Source: Kitasatospora cineracea
GTDB lineage: Bacteria > Actinomycetota > Actinomycetes > Streptomycetales > Streptomycetaceae
Length of the DNA: 64,000 nucleotides
Reading direction: 5' to 3'
NCBI RefSeq assembly: GCF_003751605.1
Contig: NZ_RJVJ01000001.1
Span: 4,154,001 to 4,218,000 of the forward strand
The translations under genes were made by a program, and so were the position numbers. Below, one piece after another: positions 36,862-45,979 of this stretch. Position 1 is the stretch's first letter. Every line of letters begins with the position of its first letter. The notes below the pieces were generated by a model. The model was not told the DNA's origin, ran no database searches, and saw only the letters and a program-made list of their open reading frames with translations.

Positions 36862-37908
36862 GTGGAGCAGCAGGACGAGTACGGGGCGCCGGGGGCGCCG
36901 AGCGCGCCGGACGCGGCGAGTGCGCCCGGCGGCCGGGTCCTGGCGGCGCTCGCCGAGCGGCGGCGCACCGGCAGCCGTCCCGGCGGGCGCACCGACGGCC
37001 GGCGGATCGCGCTGGCCGTCGAGGGCGGCGGCATGCGCGGCATCATCTCCGGCGGCATGGCGCTGGCCCTCCACGAGGCCGGCCTCACCGGCGCGTTCGA
37101 CGCCGTCTACGGCGCCTCCGCCGGGGCGCTGACCGGCGCCTGGCTGCTCAGCAGCGACCCCGGGCAGCTGGCCGGCTGGGCCGACGCCGAGTACGCCCGG
37201 GCGATGGTCCGCCCCGCCAACGTGCTGCGCGGCCGCCCCGTCGTCGACCTGCACCACCTGGTCGAGCACCTGTACGCGCACGTGGCCCGGATGGACTTCG
37301 ACGCGATCCTCGCCAACCCCACCACCCTGCACCCGATCGCCACCCACACCGGCACCGGGGCCGCCACCGACCTGCACCCGCTGCTCACCGACCCGGCCCG
37401 GCTCCGCCTCGCGCTGCGCGCCAGCGCCGCCCTCCCACTGCTCGCCGGGCCGCCGGTCGCGCTCGACGGCAGCCACTACTACGACGCCGGGCTCGCCGAG
37501 TCCGTCCCGTTCCGCACCGCGCTCGCCCAGGGCGCCACGCACGTCCTGGTGCTGCGCTCGCGGGCCCCGCTCGCGGCGCCGGCGGCCGGAGCGGCGGCCG
37601 GAGCGGCGGCCGGGGCGGCGGCCGGGCCCTCGCGCGGATCCCGGATGGTGGCCCGGACGGTGCTGCGCCGCTACCCCGCGCCGCTGCGCGACTCCTACCT
37701 GGGGCGGGCCGAACGGCTGTTGGCCGACGAGGAGTTGCTCGGCCGGCACGACCTCGCCCCGGCCGCCGACGGTCCCGCCGTGCTCTCCGTCCGCCCCGGG
37801 CCGGACGCCCCGAAGGTCGGCCGGCTGGCCCGGGACCCGGCGCTGCTGCGGGCCGCGCTGGAGTCCGGGCGGGCGGCGATGGACGGGTTGCTCGCCCGGC
37901 TGCCCTGA
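36862..37908 (+). CDS. Patatin-like phospholipase
   Basis: 348 residues. Patatin catalytic features: the oxyanion-hole loop EGGGMRGIISGG, the nucleophile elbow GASAG, and the aspartate in YYDAGLAES. This makes it a Ser-Asp dyad lipid acyl hydrolase, probably cytosolic or peripheral. The GTG at 36862 is chosen for the GGAGG 8 nt upstream. The first 60 residues are disordered Ala/Pro/Gly. Near residue 240-255 a 12-bp repeat encodes AAGAAAGAAAG, an insertion not typical of the family. Confidence 0.86.
   Translation: MEQQDEYGAPGAPSAPDAASAPGGRVLAALAERRRTGSRPGGRTDGRRIALAVEGGGMRGIISGGMALALHEAGLTGAFDAVYGASAGALTGAWLLSSDPGQLAGWADAEYARAMVRPANVLRGRPVVDLHHLVEHLYAHVARMDFDAILANPTTLHPIATHTGTGAATDLHPLLTDPARLRLALRASAALPLLAGPPVALDGSHYYDAGLAESVPFRTALAQGATHVLVLRSRAPLAAPAAGAAAGAAAGAAAGPSRGSRMVARTVLRRYPAPLRDSYLGRAERLLADEELLGRHDLAPAADGPAVLSVRPGPDAPKVGRLARDPALLRAALESGRAAMDGLLARLP
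37579..37626 (+). repeat. 12-bp in-frame tandem repeat in the patatin gene
   Basis: About four copies of GCGGCGGCCGGA/G encode repeated Ala-Ala-Ala-Gly. Being a multiple of three, copy changes keep the frame. Confidence 0.65.
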
Positions 37909-38005
37909 GCGCCCGTTCCGCCTCCTCGGCGGCCCGGACCGGTCGGTTGCCGGGGTGGGGCGGGCGGTTGACCGGATCGCGGCCGGTTGCCCGGATCGCG
38001 GTGGG

Positions 38006-38542
38006 TCAGGGGAGTCCGGCCCGGCGGAGCAGGACGCCGCGGCTGCCCGGGGCGAGGGTCCGTTGGGCGGGGTGCGGGGCGGCGAGGTCGATCTCCTCGA
38101 CCAGCAGCCAGCCCTGCTGCGCGGAGAGCCAGGGGCGCAGCCGCCTGTCGAGGGCGGACGGGGCCAGGGCGACGAACAGCAGGTCGGTGGGGAGGGCGTG
38201 CAGCAGTTCCAGGTCCTGGCCCGCGTGCAGGGTGTCGATCAGCAGTACCGCGCCGAAGCGGCGCCGGACGGGCGGCGGGGCGGCGAGGTCGGCCCCGCTC
38301 AGCCGGAGCCGGGCGCGGCCGCGCAGCCGGTCCCAGAGCCGGGCCCGCAGGGCGGGGTCCGGTTCGGCGGCGTGCACGGTGTATCCGGCCCGGAGCAGTC
38401 GGCCGGTCAACGCGCCCTCGCCGGCGCCGAGTTCGGCCAGTGCTCCGCTGCCCGGCGGGCGGTGCCGGGCGACCCAGGCGGCGGTGGCGTCCAGGCGTTC
38501 GGCTTCGTACTCGGAGGCCACCAGTGTCTCGGCCACGCTCAC
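38006..38542 (-). CDS. Small class I SAM-dependent methyltransferase
   Basis: 178 residues. The N-terminus SEYEAERLDATAAWV and motif I ALAELGAGEGALTGRLLRAG with HAAEPD match NodS-like small methyltransferases. VLLIDTLHA corresponds to motif IV. No Cys-rich or extra domains. The GTG start at 38542 has a poor ribosome binding site (AGGAC directly before), so the true start is uncertain by a few codons. Substrate unknown. Confidence 0.78.
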   Translation of the reverse strand: MSVAETLVASEYEAERLDATAAWVARHRPPGSGALAELGAGEGALTGRLLRAGYTVHAAEPDPALRARLWDRLRGRARLRLSGADLAAPPPVRRRFGAVLLIDTLHAGQDLELLHALPTDLLFVALAPSALDRRLRPWLSAQQGWLLVEEIDLAAPHPAQRTLAPGSRGVLLRRAGLP

Positions 38543-38703
38543 GTCCTGTCGCAGGGGTCCGAACGGCCGCGGACGCGAGCCGTTACGACCCTAGCCATCC
38601 GCTTCGTTCGTGGTCCATACCACCACGGCGAAAAGTTTACGGTTCACGGTCAATTCACGGACCGGGCCCGGCCGGAGCGGGCCGCGGCCGGGCCCGGAAA
38701 CGG

Positions 38704-38739
38704 GACAGGGCCCCCGGAGTGGACTCCGGGGGCCCTGTC
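38704..38739. terminator. Strong hairpin downstream of the WXG100-like gene
   Basis: A perfect 17-bp stem (arms 38704-38720 and 38723-38739) with a minimal loop, about 70 nt after the stop of the minus-strand gene at 38808. It should isolate that gene from the methyltransferase downstream. Confidence 0.8.
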
Positions 38740-38807
38740 GGCGGCTGCGGGCGGTGCGGGGCCGACCGGTCGGCGGTCGGCGCGGCGGGCGGTCGGCGGG
38801 TGGGCGG

Positions 38808-40454
38808 TCAGTCCAACTCGTCGTCGACGCCGTCGAGGTCGAGCTCGAAGTCGTCGTCGTAGCGGTCGTCGCGCTCGGTCACCGGCTGGCGGTGCGGGGT
38901 GACCCGGCCCAGCTGGAGGGTGGAGTACATGCCGGCGGCGGCGGGGTCGCCGGCCACCACGCTGTCGGCGTTGACGGAGCTCTCCGGGTCCTGGTCGGCG
39001 GTGCGGCCGGTGCGGCGCTGGGAGGCGCCGCGGATGCCGGAGCCGCCGACCGGGCCGTAGCCGCCGTGGCCCATGCCCATTCCCATGCCCATCATGCCGC
39101 CCGGCGGGGTGGAGCGGCCGACCCCGTTGGTCGCGGTGCCGGGCGAGGAACCGCCGGAACCGGAGCCGACGGCCGAACTGCCGCTGCCCTCACCGGACTT
39201 CTGGGTCTCGATCCGGGTGCTGCTGCTGCCGCTGCGGCTGCCGAGGCTGCCGGCCGGCATCCCCAGGCGGGGGCCGACGGCGATGCCGCCCGGCGCGCCC
39301 GAGCCGCCCGGGGCGCCGCTGCCGGAACCGGAACCGGAGCCGGATCCGGAGCCCGAACCGGAGCCGCCGCCCGCGCCGCCGTGCCCGCCGGACAGCAGCG
39401 GTTCCTTGAGGCCGAGGGTGTTGATGCCGGCGCCGCCGCTGCGGCCGCCGCCGGAGAGGCCGGAGCCGACCGGGCCGAGCTTGGGCATCAGGCCGGCGAA
39501 CGCGGCCAGCCCGGCGTCGCCGCCGCCCAGGCGCGGGCCGTTCAGCTGGGGGAGCGAGCCGGTGGGAGCCGGTGCGTTGGGGCTGAGCGGGTTGGCGGCG
39601 AACGAGGTGAGGCTGTTGAGCGCCGTGCGGTTGCTGTCCTCGTTCTCGTTCAGGTTGCCCGCCATCTTGTCCATCTTGTCGGCGGTGTCGCGGAACGAGG
39701 CGAGGATCCGCTTGAGGACCTCCTCGGCGATGGTCTGCAGCACCTTCTCGGCGACCTCGATGACGATCTTGCCGAACTTGTCGCCGGAGTCGCCCATCTT
39801 CAGGCTCTGCACGATCCGCTTGAAGTTGGTGCCGTGCGTCTCGATGTCGTCCGCGCCGCGGCGCAAGTCGGCCGCGCACTGGGCGAGTTGGGCCAGGTCG
39901 ATGGAGAAGCCCTGCCCGTTGGAGTTGTTGGACGGGGTGGGCGCGATCTTCTGCGCGGCCTTCTCGATCATGGACTCGATCGGCCGGGCGATGGTCTGGG
40001 CGAGCTTGCCGACCGCCGCCTCCAGCAGCTGGTTCATGATCTCGCGGCCGATCCGCAGCACCGCCGCCGCGCTCCACGGCCCGGTGGACGAGGCCGCCGC
40101 CAGCTGGGCGGAGATGGAGAACAGCTGCGCGATCGACTGGGTCTTGACCACCTCGATCACCACGGCCGCGGCCCGCAGCACCTTGGACACCGTCTGGCAG
40201 ATCTCGACGATCACCTTGGAGTACTTGGTGATGGTGCTCCACAGCTCGGCGAGCTTGTCCGCCGAACTGCCCTGGTAGACCTCGTGCAGCATGGTCAGTG
40301 CTTTGTCCGCCGTCATCTGGGCGTTGTCCAGTGCCCCGGCGAACTTCTCCAACTGGTCGGCCAGTTGGTTGAGCTCGTCCTCATTGGCCGCCGGGAAGCG
40401 CACGCCCAGCAGTCCGATGATGTGGTTGAGCCCCGATGGTAGTTCCACAGCCAT
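38808..40454 (-). CDS. WXG100-like protein, possible type VII secretion substrate
   Basis: 548 residues. It starts MAVELPSGLNHIIGLLGVRFP with helical segments such as NQLADQLEKFAGALDNAQ, resembling the WXG100-like N-terminal domain of large actinobacterial T7SS proteins. About 1-320 is helical and has no signal peptide. The rest is low complexity: Gly/Ser repeats (about 385-415), a Met/Gly run, then an acidic tail (DDDFELDLDGVDDELD). No enzymatic domain is seen. The ATG at 40454 follows GGGGGCGG. Divergent from the DUF6348 gene. Secretion and function are inferences. Confidence 0.6.
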   Translation of the reverse strand: MAVELPSGLNHIIGLLGVRFPAANEDELNQLADQLEKFAGALDNAQMTADKALTMLHEVYQGSSADKLAELWSTITKYSKVIVEICQTVSKVLRAAAVVIEVVKTQSIAQLFSISAQLAAASSTGPWSAAAVLRIGREIMNQLLEAAVGKLAQTIARPIESMIEKAAQKIAPTPSNNSNGQGFSIDLAQLAQCAADLRRGADDIETHGTNFKRIVQSLKMGDSGDKFGKIVIEVAEKVLQTIAEEVLKRILASFRDTADKMDKMAGNLNENEDSNRTALNSLTSFAANPLSPNAPAPTGSLPQLNGPRLGGGDAGLAAFAGLMPKLGPVGSGLSGGGRSGGAGINTLGLKEPLLSGGHGGAGGGSGSGSGSGSGSGSGSGAPGGSGAPGGIAVGPRLGMPAGSLGSRSGSSSTRIETQKSGEGSGSSAVGSGSGGSSPGTATNGVGRSTPPGGMMGMGMGMGHGGYGPVGGSGIRGASQRRTGRTADQDPESSVNADSVVAGDPAAAGMYSTLQLGRVTPHRQPVTERDDRYDDDFELDLDGVDDELD

Positions 40455-40592
40455 TGCCGCCCCCAGCTGCTGCCCGCGGTAAGTCCCTGATCGCGCAGTG
40501 CGACGATACACATAGCGGACGACATCGACCACCTGACAGAGCGCCCCGTAGGCACATTGTGAGCGAATCCGTACAACGTTACGGTGTCCGCC

Positions 40593-41384
40593 ATGGCATG
40601 GGGATCATGGTGGCGCGGCCGGTCCGGCACCGGCCCGGGCGCGCCCGGCAGGAGTGCGGAACAGCCGTCCGCGCAGGCGGTGTTGGATGCGGTGGCGGAC
40701 GAACTTTCCGCGCTGCACGGCGAACGGTGGCGGGTCGAGGGGCCGGAGGTGCGCGGTCCGGGCGCGCTGGCGGTCCGGCCGGACTTTTCTCCGGACGGAG
40801 ACCCGGACCGGTGGGACCTGGTGTTCCTGGCCGACCGGGACCGGCCGGAGACCGCCGTCCCGGACCGGGTGCCCCGGATCGACGGCGGCGACCAGGACCC
40901 GGTGCGCCGGGGCGTCGAGGTGTGGGCGTCCACCACCGGCGCCGCGCTGATCGAACTCGTCGCCCACAACGGCCGGTTCGCCGGCCACCTGGACCCGTCC
41001 GACCCGGACGGCCTGCCCGGCTGGCACGCCATCCACGGCGGCGTGGTCGGCTGGGGCACCGGCCGGCACTTCCACGACGTGCAGGACTGGCTGGTCCGCA
41101 ACCCCGTGCTGCCCGCCCTCGCCCCCGCCCTGGGCGGGGACCTCGGCCGGGACCAACTCGTCGGCGTCCAGGTGCACTTCGGCAGCGGCGGGGCGGGACG
41201 GCGGGTGGCCGAGGTGCGGGTGCACGGCGAGCCGCACGCCGCCGCGTCCGCGGCGCTCGCCGCCCTGGACTGGCCGCAGGTCACCGAGGGCGAAGCCTAC
41301 GTGCGGACCTTCGTCCTGCTGGTGCGCCGGGCCGGGGCCCGGCCCCCGGCGGACGTCCGGCTCCGGGCGGCCGGACGGCAGTAG
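40593..41384 (+). CDS. DUF6348 family protein
   Basis: 263 residues. It has the family pattern GPGALAVRPDF near residue 60, RRGVEVWASTTGAALIEL, GLPGWHAIHGGVVGWG near 150 and PHAAASAALAALDWP near 230. Cytosolic, no known activity. A TACGGT element 7 nt before the ATG and the lack of a Shine-Dalgarno suggest leaderless translation; a GTG at 40584 is an alternative. Divergent from the WXG100-like gene, 138 nt apart. Confidence 0.8.
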   Translation: MAWGSWWRGRSGTGPGAPGRSAEQPSAQAVLDAVADELSALHGERWRVEGPEVRGPGALAVRPDFSPDGDPDRWDLVFLADRDRPETAVPDRVPRIDGGDQDPVRRGVEVWASTTGAALIELVAHNGRFAGHLDPSDPDGLPGWHAIHGGVVGWGTGRHFHDVQDWLVRNPVLPALAPALGGDLGRDQLVGVQVHFGSGGAGRRVAEVRVHGEPHAAASAALAALDWPQVTEGEAYVRTFVLLVRRAGARPPADVRLRAAGRQ

Positions 41385-41411
41385 CGGAGAGCCGAAAGGG
41401 CTGACGGGCCG

Positions 41412-41930
41412 TCAGGATCCCTGCGGGGGCGCCGGGTAGCGCCAGGTGCCGCCGGGGGCCCGGTAGTCCGGCAGCCAGGCCGCCAGGACCTGTGCGGACG
41501 GGTAGAACATCGGCTCGGGGAGCGCGTCCAGGGCGACGCGCTCCCAGCCGGCGCAGGCGTGCGGCTCGGTCACCAGCGCCCCGGCCAGGCTCGGCGGGGC
41601 CAGCACCGCCGCCGTCACCCGGGTGCGGCCCAGCTCGTGGTCGAGCAGCACCGCCAGCACCCGCATCTCCTCGGCGGGCAGCACGATGCCGGTCTCCTCG
41701 GCCAACTCCCGTGCGGCGGCCGCCTCGAAGGACTCGCCGGGGTGGTCGACCTTGCCGCCGGGCAGGCTCCAGGTCGGCGGCTCCCCGGCGGTGGTGCGCC
41801 GCCCGATCAGCACCCGCCCGTCCCCGGTCGGCACGATCACGCCCGCGCCGACCAGCGGCGGCAACGGGTGCGTCCCGAGCGGGGCCCGAGCGTCCTGGTG
41901 CAGAACGTCCTGGTGCCGCGCGTCCGTCAC
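41412..41930 (-). CDS. NUDIX hydrolase
   Basis: 172 residues. The Nudix box G-x5-E-x7-REUxEExGU is complete: GGKVDHPGESFEAAAARELAEETGI. It would hydrolyse a nucleoside diphosphate linked to another moiety, such as 8-oxo-dGTP or an NDP-sugar; substrate unknown. The GTG start at 41930 overlaps the SDR stop as GTGA (a GTG 3 nt earlier is also possible), so the two are coupled. Confidence 0.9.
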   Translation of the reverse strand: MTDARHQDVLHQDARAPLGTHPLPPLVGAGVIVPTGDGRVLIGRRTTAGEPPTWSLPGGKVDHPGESFEAAAARELAEETGIVLPAEEMRVLAVLLDHELGRTRVTAAVLAPPSLAGALVTEPHACAGWERVALDALPEPMFYPSAQVLAAWLPDYRAPGGTWRYPAPPQGS

Positions 41931-43426
41931 CACTTGCCCTTCTGGTAGTCCTTCAGGAAGCAACCGTACAGGTCCTCGCCCGACTCGCCCCGGACGATCG
42001 GGTCGTAGACCCGGGCCGCGCCGTCCACCAGGTCGAGCGGGGCGTGGAAACCCTCCTCGTGCAGGCGCATCTTCTCCGGGTGCGGGCGCTCGTCGGTGAT
42101 CCAGCCGGTGTCCACCGCGGTCATCAGGATGCCGTCGGTCTCGAACATCTCCTGCGCGCTGGTGCGGGTCAGCATGTTCAGCGCGGCCTTGGCCATGTTG
42201 GTGTGCGGGTGGCCCGAGCCCTTGTAGCCGCGCTCGAAGACGCCCTCCATCGCCGACACGTTGACCACGTACTTGCGGCGCGCGGAGGACGCGGCCAGCG
42301 CCGGGCGCAGCTGCGAGATCAGGATGAACGGGGCGGTGGAGTTGCACAGTTGCACCTCCAGCAGCTCGATCGGGCCGACCTCGGAGACGGTCTGCACCCA
42401 GCTGTTGGTGTCCGCCAGGTCCGGCACCAGGCCGCCCGCGTCGATCGCCGTCCCGGCCGCGATCCGCTCCGGCGAGGCCGAACCCGTCACCAGGGCCAGC
42501 GAGGTGACCTCCTCGGCGCTCACCGACGGCTGCTCGCCGCGGTTCTGCCCCGGCAGCGCCGGCACGTCCACCGCGCCCGAGCCGAACCGGCCGATCACCG
42601 TGGAGGCGGGCAGCGCCCCGGCCGGCAGCGGCGCCGACTCGGCCGCCACCAGCTCCCGGTACGCCCCGGGGGAGCGGCGGACGGTCTGCGCCGCGTTGTT
42701 GATCAGGATGTCCAGCGGGCCGTCCGCGGCGACCTCGTCGGCCAGCGCCATCACCTGCGCCGGGTCGCGCAGGTCGATGCCGACGATCTTCAGGCGGTGG
42801 ATCCACTCGGCGCTGTCCGGCATCGCGGTGAAGCGGCGGATCGCGTCGTTCGGGAAGCGGGTGGTGATCGTGGTGTGCGCGCCGTCGCGCAGCAGGCACA
42901 GCGCGATGTACATGCCGATCTTGGCGCGGCCGCCGGTCAGCAGCGCCCGCTTGCCGGTCAGGTCGGCCCGGGCGTGCCGGCGCGAGCGGTTCAGCGCCGC
43001 GCAGCTGCGGCACAGCTGGTGGTAGAACGCGTCCACCTCGACGTACCGCTGCTTGCAGGTGTAGCAGGAGCGCGGGCGCTCCAGGATGCCGGCCAGCTCG
43101 GTGGTGGTCTCGGTGCTCAGCCCGAACACGCCCGCCGTCTCGTCGTCGATCCGGCCCGCCGCGCCCGTCGCGGTCCGCGCCGTCACCGCGCGGTCGTTGG
43201 CGGTCTTGCGGGCCCGGGTCTCCTGGCGGCGGCGCTGCTTCAGGGTGCGGAAGAGACCGCCGACCGCCAGCCGGACCCGGATCGCGTCCGGGTGGTCGAC
43301 GTGGATCCCGTCCAGCTCGGCGAGCACGCTCAGGCACAGCTCCAGGCGGTCGGGATCGATGCCCTTGCCGTAGTCGGTGTCGTCCTCGACCGGGGCGCTG
43401 CCCGGCCCGCTCTGCTGGTTCGTCAC
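41927..43426 (-). CDS. SDR family oxidoreductase with an N-terminal zinc ribbon
   Basis: 499 residues, about twice a normal SDR. Residues 1-110 are helical and unassigned. A four-cysteine ribbon (CYTCKQRY ... LCRSC) lies at about 120-145. Then a short-chain dehydrogenase domain begins with KRALLTGGRAKIGMYIAL and NNAA, with a large insert between about 255 and 350 and a serine-containing VVNVSAMEG strand. The catalytic Tyr-x3-Lys is not obvious; HTNMAKAALN takes its place, so activity may be altered. Start GTG 43426 has GAGGAAG upstream. Confidence 0.82.
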   Translation of the reverse strand: MTNQQSGPGSAPVEDDTDYGKGIDPDRLELCLSVLAELDGIHVDHPDAIRVRLAVGGLFRTLKQRRRQETRARKTANDRAVTARTATGAAGRIDDETAGVFGLSTETTTELAGILERPRSCYTCKQRYVEVDAFYHQLCRSCAALNRSRRHARADLTGKRALLTGGRAKIGMYIALCLLRDGAHTTITTRFPNDAIRRFTAMPDSAEWIHRLKIVGIDLRDPAQVMALADEVAADGPLDILINNAAQTVRRSPGAYRELVAAESAPLPAGALPASTVIGRFGSGAVDVPALPGQNRGEQPSVSAEEVTSLALVTGSASPERIAAGTAIDAGGLVPDLADTNSWVQTVSEVGPIELLEVQLCNSTAPFILISQLRPALAASSARRKYVVNVSAMEGVFERGYKGSGHPHTNMAKAALNMLTRTSAQEMFETDGILMTAVDTGWITDERPHPEKMRLHEEGFHAPLDLVDGAARVYDPIVRGESGEDLYGCFLKDYQKGKW

Positions 43427-43529
43427 TGCCGATGCTTCCTCGATCGCCCCGTCCGTACCGCCGAACTCTACGGGAGCGGCCCCCGCCGGGGCGAAGCCTG
43501 TGACCTGCCGCACGTTCCCCGGGGGGCGC

Positions 43530-44471
43530 TCAACCGCCGCCCAGTGACCAGGCGATGACCGACAGCGTCAGCATCGACAGCACCGTCGACGCCAGCACCG
43601 CCGAGCGGGCCAGCACCGGCGCCGCCCCGTACAGCCGCGCGTACACGTACACGTTCTGCGCGGTCGGCAGCGCCGACATCAGCACCGCCGCCCGCAGCTG
43701 CGGCCCCCGCAGGTGCAGCAGCAGCGCGCCGACCGCCAGCGCGGCCAGCGGCTGCCCGACCGTCTTCACCAGCACCGCGACGCCCAGCTCGCCCCGGTCC
43801 GGGCGCTGCGCCGCCGTGCCCGGCGGGGTGTGCAGCGACAGCCCGAGGGTGACCAGCGCGGTCGGGACGGCCGCCGCGCCCAGCAGGTCCGCCGAGTGCG
43901 CCAGCGGCCCCGGCAGGTGCCAGCCCTCGGCGGAGAACAGCGCGCCCAGACCGGCGCCGAGGATCACCGGGTTGCGCAGCGGCAGCATCGCCAGCCGCCG
44001 CAGCCGGGCGGCCGAGCTGGGCGGGGCGGTGCCGGTGGACGCGTCCAGCACGGTCAGCAGCACCGGTGTGACCAGCAGCACCTGGAACAGCAGCACCGGC
44101 GCCGCGAACGAGGCGCTGCCGAGCACCTGCGCCGCGACCGGGATGCCGAGGTTGCCGGAGTTCACGTAGCCCGCCGCCATCACCGCCACCGTCCGCTCGG
44201 TGGTGCTGCGCTCGGCCCGCAGCCCGGCCGCCAGGCCCAGCACCGACGCGACCAGCGTCCCGGCGGCGAACGCCAGCACCCAGCGGTCGGCGAAGGACGC
44301 CAGGTCGGTGCGCGCCACCACGGTGAACAGCGCGGCCGGCATCGAGACGTGGAACACGAACCGGCCGAGCACCGCCTCGGCGTCCGCCCCCAGCAGCCCC
44401 GTCCGCCCGGCCAGCCACCCGACCGCCGTCAGTGCCCAGATCGGCGCGAACGCCGAGACCAATGCCTCCAC
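43530..44471 (-). CDS. AEC (auxin efflux carrier) family permease
   Basis: 313 residues, about ten membrane helices with the AEC layout: a first helix GWLAGRTGLL, VSMPAALF, the VNSGNLGIPV segment, and a C-terminal SALPTAQNVYVYA. Members export or import small organic anions such as malate; substrate unknown. GTG 44471 has GGGAGG 5 nt before it. Confidence 0.88.
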   Translation of the reverse strand: MEALVSAFAPIWALTAVGWLAGRTGLLGADAEAVLGRFVFHVSMPAALFTVVARTDLASFADRWVLAFAAGTLVASVLGLAAGLRAERSTTERTVAVMAAGYVNSGNLGIPVAAQVLGSASFAAPVLLFQVLLVTPVLLTVLDASTGTAPPSSAARLRRLAMLPLRNPVILGAGLGALFSAEGWHLPGPLAHSADLLGAAAVPTALVTLGLSLHTPPGTAAQRPDRGELGVAVLVKTVGQPLAALAVGALLLHLRGPQLRAAVLMSALPTAQNVYVYARLYGAAPVLARSAVLASTVLSMLTLSVIAWSLGGG

Positions 44472-45085
44472 CCTGACCTCCCGCCGCAGTCAACCAGTCC
44501 CGGGCCGGCCCCGGGACCGGCGGGCGGGGGTGACGGGACGTGAGCCCGGTCACTGCCGGGGCGCTTCCGGTGGCCGGACGGCTGCGCTGGGTGGCCGGGG
44601 GGAGAGCGGCGTCACAGGGCGGGGCGGTGGCCGCGGTCACACCGCGGCCGGGGTCCGGGCCGGGGGCGGGGAGGCGCACAGGCCGTGCCAGGACTGGGCT
44701 CGGACCCAAAACGCCGGTGTCCGGGGGAGGTTGGGGGCGGCTGTGGCCTTCTTCACAGCCGGGCCGGAATACCGGGGTCCCGGAGCGGTGAACTCCCTTG
44801 GGGCGCAAGGGAAGCCGGGATGTGAAGGAGTTGTGCAGGGCCCATTTCGGGATGTTTGCCGCGTGGTTGGGGCTCCGGCAGTCTCGTGGTTGTGCCCCGA
44901 GCCGATCCCAGTGCTCACGGGGCTCCATGACGCAGCGAACCGCGAGACCAGCGCGGCGCGGCGTCCCCGGTGAGCAGGAGCCGCCGGGCCGGCCGTCCCG
45001 GGCCGAGGACCCCGCAACGAGCGGGGACCCCGCACGTCCACCCGGGCCCGGCGTGACCTGGAACCGACTCTCGGAGGTACCCGAC
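44472..45085. other. Long non-coding region with hairpins before the transglycosylase gene
   Basis: About 610 bp. Three short perfect stems: GGCTGTG/CACAGCC (44739-44760), TCCCTTG/CAAGGGA (44794-44812) and CCCCGC/GCGGGG (45010-45026). The part 44815-44900 is distinctly less GC-rich than the surroundings. I compared it with the c-di-AMP (ydaO) riboswitch that precedes many actinobacterial wall hydrolase genes and did not find its conserved blocks. Confidence 0.45.
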
Positions 45086-45916
45086 ATGCGACGTATCAAG
45101 CACAACCTCGGCCGATTGCCCCAGGTGCGGATGGGACACCACCGCATGCCCGACGCCGTCCTCGGCCTCGGACTGGCCGGCGCCATCGCCGTGGGCACCC
45201 TGCTGCCCGTCTCCCAGGCGTTCGCCAACCCCTCGTCCCACCGCACCGACGCCGCCGCGGTCACCACCGCGGACACCGCTGCCACCCAGGACGCGAACCG
45301 CGACGGCGGCCAGACCGCCTCCCGCAGCGAGACCCGCGAGCCGGTCCAGCAGCAGAGCCAGGCCCCCGCGGACCAGGCCGCCGCCGACCGGGCTGCGGCG
45401 GAGAAGGCCGCGGCGGACCAGGCCGCTGCCGAGAAGGCCGCCGCCGACCAGGCCGCGGCGGACAAGGCCGCGGCGGACAAGGCCGCCGCCGACCAGGCCG
45501 CGGCGGAGAAGGCCGCTGCCGACCAGGCCGCCGCCCAGCAGGCCGCCGCCCCCGCGAAGAAGACCTACGCGAACAACCTGGACGGCTGGATCGAGGAGGC
45601 CCGCGACGTGCTGGCCGCCAACGGCAAGCACGTGCCGTCCGCGCGGGCGATGCACGCCGCGGCGATCGCCGAGTCCGGCGGCAACCCGAACGCCCAGAAC
45701 AACTGGGACTCGAACGCCAAGAAGGGCACCCCGTCGATCGGCCTGACCCAGGTGATCATGCCGACCTTCAAGGTGTACGCGCTGCCCGGCCACACGGACA
45801 TCCGCAACCCCGTGGACAACCTGATCGCCAGCTCGCAGTACTGCGACGCCCGCTACGGCAACATGGACAACATGGCCGCCGCCCGCGGCTACGGCGCCCA
45901 CTGGCGCGGCTACTAG
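45086..45916 (+). CDS. Secreted lytic transglycosylase (SLT domain)
   Basis: 276 residues. It has a signal peptide (residues about 20-50, VLGLGLAGAIAVGTLLPVSQAFA), a long Ala/Lys/Asp/Glu repeat (AAADQAAAEK units, about 95-155) that should form a rod-like helix, and an SLT domain with the catalytic glutamate in AAIAESGGNPNAQN, then SIGLTQVIMPTF. It cleaves peptidoglycan outside the membrane. ATG 45086 has CGGAGG upstream. The long leader and the following terminator make it a single-gene unit. Confidence 0.9.
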   Translation: MRRIKHNLGRLPQVRMGHHRMPDAVLGLGLAGAIAVGTLLPVSQAFANPSSHRTDAAAVTTADTAATQDANRDGGQTASRSETREPVQQQSQAPADQAAADRAAAEKAAADQAAAEKAAADQAAADKAAADKAAADQAAAEKAAADQAAAQQAAAPAKKTYANNLDGWIEEARDVLAANGKHVPSARAMHAAAIAESGGNPNAQNNWDSNAKKGTPSIGLTQVIMPTFKVYALPGHTDIRNPVDNLIASSQYCDARYGNMDNMAAARGYGAHWRGY

Positions 45917-45946
45917 GAACCGCCCGCCACGCGGAACCGCCTTCTC

Positions 45947-45979
45947 GGCCCCCTCGGTGCAACCGCACCGCAGGGGGCC
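45947..45979 (+). terminator. Terminator of the transglycosylase gene
   Basis: GGCCCCCTCGGTGC-AACC-GCACCG-c-AGGGGGCC: a 14-bp stem with one bulged C and a 4-nt loop, 30 nt after the stop. Confidence 0.75.

Noticed and set aside
44472..45085. c-di-AMP (ydaO-type) riboswitch before the transglycosylase
   Set aside because: The conserved blocks I know from Streptomyces copies (GACAGCTAAC-type end, GGGTGAA core) are not present.
45371..45545. Repeat array in the transglycosylase gene as a separate element
   Set aside because: It is in-frame coding sequence for the Ala/Lys/Glu/Asp helix and is described with the gene.
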